A stretch of 64,000 nt of DNA from Carboxylicivirga sp. (GTDB lineage: Bacteria > Bacteroidota > Bacteroidia > Bacteroidales > Marinilabiliaceae), in NCBI GenBank assembly GCA_025210475.1, contig JAOARW010000035.1, positions 186,001-250,000 on the forward strand, written 5' to 3'. Shown here one piece after another: positions 28,573-35,991 of the stretch. Under the pieces are notes generated by a model that saw only the letters and a list, made by a program, of their open reading frames with translations, did no database searches and was not told the DNA's origin. The stretch's first letter is position 1. Every line of letters begins with the position of its first letter. The translations under genes were made by a program, and so were the position numbers.

Positions 28573-29688
28573 ATGAAGCAGAAATTTAGATTGAGTTTGG
28601 CATTTATTGCTATCGTGCTGAGTGCCTGCCAGGGAGGTAATTGGAATCAACAGGCACAGGGAGATCCCAAACTTCCGGTTATTAAAATTGAAACAGCTGA
28701 CCTAAGTTCATTCACCTCATATCCTACGAGCCTTGAAGGGATTCAGAGCATTGATATACGAGCTAAAGTAGATGGTTACATCAATAAAGTAAATGTCGAT
28801 GAAGGACAAAAGGTCAAAGCAGGAACTGTACTTTTCGAATTAGAAACATTTTCACTGAGTCAAAGTGCTTTGGCAGCCAAGTCGGCCATTAAATCGGCTA
28901 AGTTGGAGGTGAAAAAGCTGAAACCTTTGGTTGAACAGAAGGTGGTTAGTGCTATTCAGTTGCAGACGGCAGAAGCTAACCTACAGCAGGCAAAAGCGAA
29001 TTACCGAAGCATTCTTGCCAACATTGAATACACCAAAATAAAGAGCCCGGTGGATGGAGTGGTAGGCACCATTAATTTCCGTGAAGGAGCGCTGGTGTCT
29101 CCAGCTACACAAGATGCATTAACGCAGGTATCCAACACCAACGATGTATATGCTTTCTTCTCCATTAACGAAAAAGATTTACTCAGGTTGATGAAGGACA
29201 CAGAAGGTAAAAGCATGAACGAAAAGATCAGTGCTCTGCCTGAAGTAGAGTTAGTGTTGGCCGATGGTTCAGTTTATCCACACAAAGGTATAATTGGCAC
29301 CATCGCCGGTCAGGTAGAAAAAACCACAGGTGGGGTGCAGTTCAGAGCTACATTCCCGAATCCTGATCAATTGTTGCGCAATGGTAACAGCGGGCAAATT
29401 CGCTTGCCCGAATCATATACCAATAACATTGCCATACCACAACAGTGCTCATTTGAGATTCAGGGAATACCACATGTGTACCTGTTAAACGACGATAATA
29501 CCTTGCAAAGCAAAGCCATCGATGTTGAAGCCAAAGTGGGACGTTACCTGGTCATCAGGGATGGTCTTACAAAAGGACAAACCATCCTGGCCAAAGGACT
29601 TAACAAGGTATTTCCGGGTAGCAAAATCATTCCCGAAAAAACATCTATGAAAGAACTGATCGAATCATTTCAACCTGTATTTAAGTAA
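28573..29688 (+). CDS. RND efflux periplasmic adaptor (membrane fusion protein)
   Basis: 371-residue lipoprotein (lipobox LSAC, Cys about 19) that bridges the inner-membrane RND pump and the outer-membrane channel. It has the HlyD/AcrA order: biotinyl-lipoyl half IDIRAKVDGYINKVNVDEGQKVKAG (about 55-80), a coiled hairpin (about 95-145), second lipoyl half YTKIKSPVDGVVGTI, then beta-barrel and membrane-proximal domains. First gene of a tight three-gene operon; 3 bases separate it from the pump gene. Confidence 0.95.
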   Translation: MKQKFRLSLAFIAIVLSACQGGNWNQQAQGDPKLPVIKIETADLSSFTSYPTSLEGIQSIDIRAKVDGYINKVNVDEGQKVKAGTVLFELETFSLSQSALAAKSAIKSAKLEVKKLKPLVEQKVVSAIQLQTAEANLQQAKANYRSILANIEYTKIKSPVDGVVGTINFREGALVSPATQDALTQVSNTNDVYAFFSINEKDLLRLMKDTEGKSMNEKISALPEVELVLADGSVYPHKGIIGTIAGQVEKTTGGVQFRATFPNPDQLLRNGNSGQIRLPESYTNNIAIPQQCSFEIQGIPHVYLLNDDNTLQSKAIDVEAKVGRYLVIRDGLTKGQTILAKGLNKVFPGSKIIPEKTSMKELIESFQPVFK

Positions 29689-29691
29689 AGT

Positions 29692-32600
29692 ATGAATTTT
29701 CAAATATTTATCAAACGACTGGTTCTGTCGTCGGTAATCTCCATCCTTATATTATTGGGAGGATTTATCAGTCTGAACCAATTGCCGGTGACTCAATATC
29801 CCGATATTGCACCACCTTCGGTAATGGTTACTGCCAGTTACCCCGGCGCCAATGCCGAAACCATTCGTGAAAGTGTTATTATTCCCATCGAGGAGCAAAT
29901 CAATGGGGTGGAAGGCATGACTTATATCCAATCCACTGCCAGTAACGATGGTAGTGCCAGCATTACTGTTTATTTCAAACAGGGTACTGATCCGGATATT
30001 GCGGCCGTAAACGTTCAGAACCGGGTGGCTTCCGCCACACCTAATTTACCGGCCATTGTAAACACGTATGGGGTAAAAACCGAGAAGGTGATTAACTCGG
30101 CCATTATGTACTTGTCATTATTATCTGAAAACACGGATTATGATGAGACCTTCCTGATGAATTACCTGAGCATTAATATCAAACCAGAGTTATTGCGTAT
30201 TAACGGGATTAGTCGCGTGAGTATTTTTGGTGCCCGCGATTATGCCATGCGCATCTGGATATCGCCCGAAAAGATGGCGGCCTACAAGCTATCACCCAAC
30301 GAGATATTGGCAGCTATCCGCGAGCAAAGTCAGGAAGTAGCGACCGGTGCCCTTGGGCAAAATGCCGGTGAAGCCTTTGAATATGTCATTAAATACAAGG
30401 GGCGTTTTAAAACGGCCGAAGAATATGAAAACATTGTCTTAAATGCCGGCGCCAAAGGAGGCGTTCTTTTGTTAAAGGATGTGGCCGATATTGAACTAGG
30501 AGCTTTCACATACAGTAGTGCAGGCTATTCCGATGGCAATCCTGCAGTGTCGTTTGGTATTTTCCAGACACCAGGATCCAATGCCCAGGAAATTGCCCGG
30601 AATATTTATAGTGAGCTGGACAGACTGAGTGATCGCATGCCTGAGGGAGTAAAGGTAGAAGCTGAATTTGATACCAATAAATTTCTGGAGGCCTCATTGG
30701 AGAAAGTAAAATCCAGTCTTTACATGGCTTTTATCCTGGTGATTCTGGTGATGTTCCTCTTTCTTCAGGACTGGCGCGCCACAGTGGTGCCTTCCATCGC
30801 CGTTCCGGTTGCTATTATCGGAACCTTTTTCTTTTTGCAAATAGCCGGTTTCTCCCTCAACCTTTTAACCCTGTTTGCAATGATTCTGGCCATTGGTATT
30901 GTGGTGGATAATGCCATTGTGGTGGTTGAAGCCGTGTACACCAAGCTGCAATCAGGTGCTAAAGATGCACGACAAGCGACGCTGGATGCCATGAACGAGA
31001 TTACGGGTGCCCTTATTAGTGGTACACTGGTAATGGTGGCGGTATTTCTGCCCATTACCTTTCTCGAAGGTCCGTCCGGTATCTTTTACAAACAATTCGG
31101 TGTAATTCTGATTATCTCCATCGCCATTTCTGCAGTTAACGCCCTGACATTGAGTCCAGCCTTAACAGCCTGGTTGATGAAGCCGCATAAGGAGATGGAA
31201 AACAAGAGTTTTGTACAACGATTCTTTATGGCTTTTAATAGCGGATTAGAGTTATTTACAAATAGCTACATGAGTAAGGTTCGTTTTCTGTTTAAACACA
31301 AATGGATAAGTGTAGCCATTCTTTTGTTGGCCGGAGTCGCCATTTATTTTAGCTCCATGTTTATGCCCAAAGGTTTTGTTCCAACAGAAGATCAATCGGT
31401 TATCTTCGTCAATGTTGATTTGCCGGAAGGCGCATCGATGGATCGCACCAAAGCATTGTGTGATAAATTGCAAGCTACTTTTAAACAGGTTGATGGAGTG
31501 AAAGGCTCAACGATGATTTCGGGCAACAACTTCTTTAGTGGAGCCGGTAGCTCTTATGCCATGGGTTTTATCAAGTTGGACGATTGGGATCTGAGAACAG
31601 AAGAGCATTTGAGTATTGATGCCATCATGGGGAGTCTGTTTTATTTAGTGGAAGGTATTCCCGAAGCGAATATTGTATTTTTCACCCCCGGTTCAATACC
31701 AGGATTTGGTGATATGAGCGGTGTTGAAGCACAGTTGTTAAGTCTTGGTGATGCGCCTAATGAAGCGTTCGATCGAGTAGCACAGAATTACATCCAAAAA
31801 TTGATGGCTGATCCTTCGCTCGCTTTTGTTTCTAATTCATTTAATATTCGCTTCCCTCAATATGATATGCAGGTGAATGTGGCAAAGGCCAAGGAAGCCG
31901 GAGTGGCCGTTGGCGAAATATTTACTGCCATGCAGGCTTATATTGGAGGTGCCTATGCAGGCGATTTTAATCGCTTCGGCAAGCAATACCGTGTGATGGT
32001 ACAAAGCAAGCCTGAGGATCGGAATGAGCATAAAAGCCTCAATAAGATAATGGTGAAAAACAATCGGGGGGAGATGGCTCCTCTTACCGAATTCATTGAT
32101 TTGAAAAAGGTAAACGGACCGCAGACGACTAAACGATTTAACCTGCGGAATAGCATTACCCTAAATGGTATAATTATGTGGGGGCATTCTTCGGGAGACG
32201 CCATTAAAACGGTTCAGGATTTGGCAAAAACGGAATTGCCTAAAGACTACGAAGTGGTTTTTAGTGGGCTAACGCGTGAAGAGGTGATAGCCGGCGATAA
32301 GGCCACCATTATCTTTCTGCTTAGTCTGGCCTTTGTGTATCTCTTGTTGGCTGCGCAGTACGAAAGTTTTGTCCTGCCTTTTGCCATTATTATTCCCATG
32401 GTAATTGGTGTGGCTGGTGCATTCGCTACTAATATGGCTCGTGGATTGGATAACAATATCTTCTTCCAGATTGGATTAATAATGCTCATCGGACTACTCG
32501 CGAAAAATGCCATCCTGATTGTTGAATTCTCACTGCAGAAAAGACGCGAGGGAATGAATTTAATTGAGTCGGCCCTTGAAGGAGCACGATTGCGCCTACG

Positions 32601-32820
32601 CCCAATCCTGATGACTTCGCTTACTTTTATTATTGGTCTGATGCCCCTGGTATTTGCCGGCGGTGTTGGTGCTAAAGGAAACCAAAGTATTGGTACAGGT
32701 GCTGCCGGAGGAATGTTAATCGGAACCTTGGTTGGGATACTGGTAATACCGGCCTTGTTTGTGTTCTTCCAGTATTTGCAAGAAAAAGTAAAATCAAAAT
32801 CAATCGAAGACAATGACTAA
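29692..32820 (+). CDS. RND multidrug efflux pump, HAE1 (AcrB-like)
   Basis: 1042-residue inner-membrane proton antiporter that exports drugs or other amphipathic compounds. It has twelve membrane segments in two halves and two large periplasmic loops; it starts MNFQIFIKRLVLSSVISILI and has NQLPVTQYPDIAPPSVMV, the porter-domain entry. The proton relay region in helix 4 is GIVVDNAIVVVE (Asp pair region), and the second repeat has LIGLLAKNAILIVEF. The length matches the family. Translationally coupled to the outer-membrane gene, whose start overlaps its stop by 8 bases. Confidence 0.96.
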   Translation: MNFQIFIKRLVLSSVISILILLGGFISLNQLPVTQYPDIAPPSVMVTASYPGANAETIRESVIIPIEEQINGVEGMTYIQSTASNDGSASITVYFKQGTDPDIAAVNVQNRVASATPNLPAIVNTYGVKTEKVINSAIMYLSLLSENTDYDETFLMNYLSINIKPELLRINGISRVSIFGARDYAMRIWISPEKMAAYKLSPNEILAAIREQSQEVATGALGQNAGEAFEYVIKYKGRFKTAEEYENIVLNAGAKGGVLLLKDVADIELGAFTYSSAGYSDGNPAVSFGIFQTPGSNAQEIARNIYSELDRLSDRMPEGVKVEAEFDTNKFLEASLEKVKSSLYMAFILVILVMFLFLQDWRATVVPSIAVPVAIIGTFFFLQIAGFSLNLLTLFAMILAIGIVVDNAIVVVEAVYTKLQSGAKDARQATLDAMNEITGALISGTLVMVAVFLPITFLEGPSGIFYKQFGVILIISIAISAVNALTLSPALTAWLMKPHKEMENKSFVQRFFMAFNSGLELFTNSYMSKVRFLFKHKWISVAILLLAGVAIYFSSMFMPKGFVPTEDQSVIFVNVDLPEGASMDRTKALCDKLQATFKQVDGVKGSTMISGNNFFSGAGSSYAMGFIKLDDWDLRTEEHLSIDAIMGSLFYLVEGIPEANIVFFTPGSIPGFGDMSGVEAQLLSLGDAPNEAFDRVAQNYIQKLMADPSLAFVSNSFNIRFPQYDMQVNVAKAKEAGVAVGEIFTAMQAYIGGAYAGDFNRFGKQYRVMVQSKPEDRNEHKSLNKIMVKNNRGEMAPLTEFIDLKKVNGPQTTKRFNLRNSITLNGIIMWGHSSGDAIKTVQDLAKTELPKDYEVVFSGLTREEVIAGDKATIIFLLSLAFVYLLLAAQYESFVLPFAIIIPMVIGVAGAFATNMARGLDNNIFFQIGLIMLIGLLAKNAILIVEFSLQKRREGMNLIESALEGARLRLRPILMTSLTFIIGLMPLVFAGGVGAKGNQSIGTGAAGGMLIGTLVGILVIPALFVFFQYLQEKVKSKSIEDND

Positions 32821-34189
32821 GCAATCAATATTCAGCCCCTTTATTTGGGGGCTTGGTTTAATACTAATAAGTCAGTCGTGCTTAGTGAGTAAAAACTACG
32901 AACGGCCTGATGATTTGCCCATAGCCGACACCTATCGAACTGAGGCTGCTTCAGCCATTATGGATAGCATAACTTTGCTTAGCTGGCAACAGTATTTTAA
33001 AGATCCCGTTCTGATCGGCCATATAAAAACGGCTTTGGACAATAACCGGGATTATGCCATGGCCACAAATCAACTGTTACGGGCCAATGCCCTTGTAAAG
33101 CAATCGAAAGCGGCCCTTTTGCCAGGCATTAGTGTTAATGCAAATGCTCAAAATACGCTGGAAGGCGAACAGCCCGATAATTACTTATTAAATGGGAGCA
33201 TCAGCTGGGAAGCCGATTTGTGGGGGAAGATAAGGAGTAATAAGCGTGCGTCGGTAGCAGCCTACATGAGTTCGCAAACAAATGTAGAAGCCTATCAGGC
33301 CTTAATCGTTACGCAGGTAGCCGGTATTTATATACAGCTGATGGCACTCGACGAGCAATATGCCCTTACCAAACAAACCCTGACTTTGCGCGAAAACCAT
33401 GTAAAAACCATGCGTGCCTTAAAAGGAGCGGGCATGACCAATGAGGCGGGTGTTCAACAGTCAATTGCTCAGCAACTGGCAACGGAAAGTTTATTGTATA
33501 GCCTGGAGAACAGTATTTTATTAAGCGAGAATGCCATGAGCCTTTTACTGGGCTTGAATCCGGATAAGATCCAACGCTCGGCTTTATCATCTTTCGAAAT
33601 TGACGAAGTTGGAGCCGTGGGCGTACCTGCTGATTTATTAATTAACCGACCCGATGTAAAAGCGGCCGAGTTGAATTTGATACAGGCATTTGAACTGACC
33701 AATGTAGCAAAAGCACAATTCTACCCGTCGGTTACATTAAGTGCCAATGGTGGCTACAATGCTTTAAAACTCTCGGAATGGGTTAAGCCTGACGCTGCCT
33801 TTTTTAATGTGGCGGCCTCCTTGGTTCAGCCTGTTTTAAACAAAAGGCAGATTCGAACCAATTATGAAATATCGCAATTAAACCAGCAGGATGCCTTGTT
33901 ACAGTATGAGCAAAGCCTGATCAATGCCGGCAAAGAAGTATCGGATGCCCTGTTTAATATTCGGTTGAATAATCGCCAGCTAAGTGTGAAAGAAAAGCAG
34001 CTAAATGCACAGAAGAGTGCATTAAAGGCTTCGAATCACTTGCTTGAAAACGGCATGGTTAACTACCTGGAAGTGCTGTTGGCCCAGGAGGGAGTATTGA
34101 ACTCGCAACTGGCCATTATTAACGAACAAACACAATTGTTAAGCAACCAAATAGCTCTTTATAAAGCTTTGGGCGGTGCCGTTTATTAA
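32813..34189 (+). CDS. TolC/NodT-type outer membrane efflux lipoprotein
   Basis: 458 residues with lipobox SQSC (Cys about 24) and two OEP domains: first half LLRANALVKQSKAALLPGISVNANAQ, second half LLINRPDVKAAELNLIQAF and ALGGAVY at the C-terminus, typical for NodT-family channels. It forms the outer-membrane exit duct of the RND pump. Its start overlaps the pump stop codon, and a strong terminator follows. Confidence 0.95.
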   Translation: MTKQSIFSPFIWGLGLILISQSCLVSKNYERPDDLPIADTYRTEAASAIMDSITLLSWQQYFKDPVLIGHIKTALDNNRDYAMATNQLLRANALVKQSKAALLPGISVNANAQNTLEGEQPDNYLLNGSISWEADLWGKIRSNKRASVAAYMSSQTNVEAYQALIVTQVAGIYIQLMALDEQYALTKQTLTLRENHVKTMRALKGAGMTNEAGVQQSIAQQLATESLLYSLENSILLSENAMSLLLGLNPDKIQRSALSSFEIDEVGAVGVPADLLINRPDVKAAELNLIQAFELTNVAKAQFYPSVTLSANGGYNALKLSEWVKPDAAFFNVAASLVQPVLNKRQIRTNYEISQLNQQDALLQYEQSLINAGKEVSDALFNIRLNNRQLSVKEKQLNAQKSALKASNHLLENGMVNYLEVLLAQEGVLNSQLAIINEQTQLLSNQIALYKALGGAVY

Positions 34190-34221
34190 ATAATAAACGA
34201 TTAGTTTCATGAAGTTTCCCA

Positions 34222-34256
34222 AAGGGGCTGTCTTAAACAGGCAGCCTCTTTTTTTG
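34222..34256 (+). terminator. Intrinsic terminator of the RND operon
   Basis: 12-bp stem with two G-U pairs (34222-34233 and 34239-34250), 5-nt loop, followed by a T run to 34255. It lies 33 bases after the last gene. Confidence 0.8.
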
Positions 34257-34578
34257 CATGTTATAAATACCGAAATAAACCAATGATATAAGCAAAAAGC
34301 ATTATCTGTCATTTCGAGTGCTGTGTTTGCGGCCTTTGAGTTTCGCTTTTGGGGCTGTAGCAAAAAAAAAGGATCGTCATATGACACGACGCGATCTGTT
34401 GAAGCTTAAGCAATGGTATTGTATGTTTAGAACGGAGACCGGCATTAAAATCTTACCGAAAAATGTTCAATAAACACTCGTGCTTCAATGTTGTACGTGA
34501 TTAATAAATGCTTGATTAGAAAGAATTATGTGATTAAATCTTGGTTATTTAACCTAGGATCGTTATTTTTAACGTAAG
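34257..34578. other. Intergenic stretch, no gene seen
   Basis: About 320 AT-rich bases between the RND terminator and the leader hairpin of the next gene. I find no ORF with coding character. The promoter for the gene at 34689 must be in the right part. Confidence 0.5.
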
Positions 34579-34666
34579 TATTGCGAAGTAAACCACCGGC
34601 TGGTCATCATCCGTGCAAGATTGGCGTCAGGCAATAGAAGAGGAGGCCGGTGGAGCTTTTGCAATA
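34579..34666 (+). promoter_or_regulatory. Strong hairpin in the leader of the orphan gene
   Basis: An 88-nt element whose ends pair in three blocks: TATTGC with GCAATA, AAG with CTT, and CCACCGGC with GCCGGTGG (34593-34600 and 34646-34653). It ends 22 bases before the ATG at 34689 and so would be in the 5' untranslated leader. It does not match a riboswitch that I know. A structured cis-regulatory RNA or a small inverted-repeat mobile unit are the alternatives. Confidence 0.5.
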
Positions 34667-34688
34667 TAGTATTTAAAACCTTCTAATC

Positions 34689-35387
34689 ATGAGTTATACC
34701 GAAGATTTTAACACATGGAAAGAATCGATTGAGGCAGTGCCCGATAAAGAAACCAGGCTGCCCAACCAACCGGTTGATGAGTTTGCTGCCAGTGCCGAAA
34801 CCCTGGCTGTGGAAGCCACAAAAGACAAAGTTAGCTTGTCGACAGCTGGTTTAGATGAGAACCTTATTGATGAACTCGTTCCTCTGGCAGGTGCCTTGCG
34901 CTATTGTCAGGCAGAGTGGATGAGTGAGTATCGTGCCCGCCAGGAAGCACAAAAAGAGTGGCTGGAGCAATCGCCGGCCGCCTTTGAAGAGCGTGATGAG
35001 TTGTTGCATCACTTTAAATTTGCCTATCGCAGGCAGGCCGACGTATTGGCTAAAGTAAGACGCATAAGCGAAGGCAGTGGACGCAGGGATATGATACAGG
35101 ACCTGGTTGAACTGGCCGTTATTGGCGAGAAAAATCCGCAACCATTGAGCGAAATTAGTTTCGATGCCACACGCTTACAAGGTGCCCGAACCTTATCGCA
35201 TAATTTATCGGAGCTATTGGCACAAGCTAACGGTTCGTCCGATGAAAGCAGCCAAACCAAGAAACTGCGCGACAAAGCCTATACGCTCTTAGCAGAACGT
35301 GTAAGCAGCATTCGCGAATATGGTCGCTATGTTTTCTGGAAAAACGAAGACCGACGCGAGAAGTACTACAACAATTATAAGGGTTAA
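34689..35387 (+). CDS. Hypothetical protein, soluble and helical
   Basis: 232 residues, no signal peptide and no membrane segment. It is rich in charged residues, mostly alpha-helical, with a cluster of aromatic and Arg residues at the end (REYGRYVFWKNEDRREKYYNNYKG region). I do not recognise a family. Its codon use looks normal and less AT-rich than the surrounding non-coding DNA, and the ATG is preceded by a structured leader and the gene is followed by a hairpin terminator, so it is a self-contained, probably expressed unit. The function is unknown. Confidence 0.8.
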   Translation: MSYTEDFNTWKESIEAVPDKETRLPNQPVDEFAASAETLAVEATKDKVSLSTAGLDENLIDELVPLAGALRYCQAEWMSEYRARQEAQKEWLEQSPAAFEERDELLHHFKFAYRRQADVLAKVRRISEGSGRRDMIQDLVELAVIGEKNPQPLSEISFDATRLQGARTLSHNLSELLAQANGSSDESSQTKKLRDKAYTLLAERVSSIREYGRYVFWKNEDRREKYYNNYKG

Positions 35388-35420
35388 TTTGTAAACGACG
35401 CCAAACCCTTGAAATCATTA

Positions 35421-35458
35421 GCCCCGAGGCCTGTATTAGTAGTCCCCGGGGCATTTTA
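35421..35458 (+). terminator. Terminator of the orphan gene
   Basis: GCCCCG (35421-35426) pairs with CGGGGC (35447-35452), with further partial pairing inside and ATTTTA after it, 34 bases downstream of the stop codon. Confidence 0.65.
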
Positions 35459-35490
35459 TTGTTCCACTCGATCCTGTAGAGCAGCCCATC

Positions 35491-35721
35491 ACTCCACTTT
35501 TTAGTCTCCATCGGCCTCATAAGTATCTCAACAGGCCACCTTAAGTATTTAATCGACATGGTTTTTCTATTCCAGAGGCTAAATAAGCAAGCAATTGGCT
35601 GCCTGAAGGCGTCCATCGGGTAAATATCAGATTCAAGAGCATCAATATGCGTTTCCATAGGGTTGGTTAGGCCTTCAATCGCTGAAATATTTGGCTCAAG
35701 TAGTGGGGTAGGTGCCTCCAT
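35491..35721 (-). repeat. Degenerate 21-nt tandem repeat, reads as 7-residue units
   Basis: Read on the minus strand, about eleven consecutive 7-codon units share the pattern [MLIV]-E/D-x-x-I-x-x with Pro often just before the hydrophobic residue (PMEAPTP, LLEPNIS, IEGLTNP, METHIDA, LESDIYP, MDAFRQP, then weaker units to VEILMRP and METKKWS). Glu/Asp recurs at exactly seven-residue spacing for six units and returns in register later. The open frame (35227-35760, 177 codons) overlaps the end of the orphan gene antisense and crosses its terminator, so a functional gene is doubtful; a decayed repeat protein gene or a tandem-repeat DNA element fits better. Coding confidence is low. Confidence 0.5.
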
Positions 35722-35991
35722 TGGCAGAATGATGGTATACATACTCAAACTTATCAACACTTCTGCTACCTTAATCCATTAATCGCAATGTTTGGTCAAT
35801 AGAATGTTTGGATTATAAACAAAAAACTTAATTTAGTATCTACTAATCGGAAATAGATCACTTTGCCTGGCTGGGGTATGAGTGGAGTCATGTAGGAATT
35901 GTGTGGTTAATTAAGTGAGTATGCTCCGTATTATTCCGACGTATACAATATCAAATTTTTATAAAGTTAGTTCATGTAAATAGTGACTCAA

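Noticed and set aside
32247-32813. 188-codon open frame antisense to the RND pump gene
   Set aside because: It lies entirely opposite a strongly conserved membrane protein; its composition is the mirror of that gene and it has no motif of its own.
35227-35760. 177-codon minus-strand frame as a real gene
   Set aside because: Kept only as a repeat tract. It overlaps the end of the 34689 gene antisense and crosses a terminator, and only the repeat portion shows structure.
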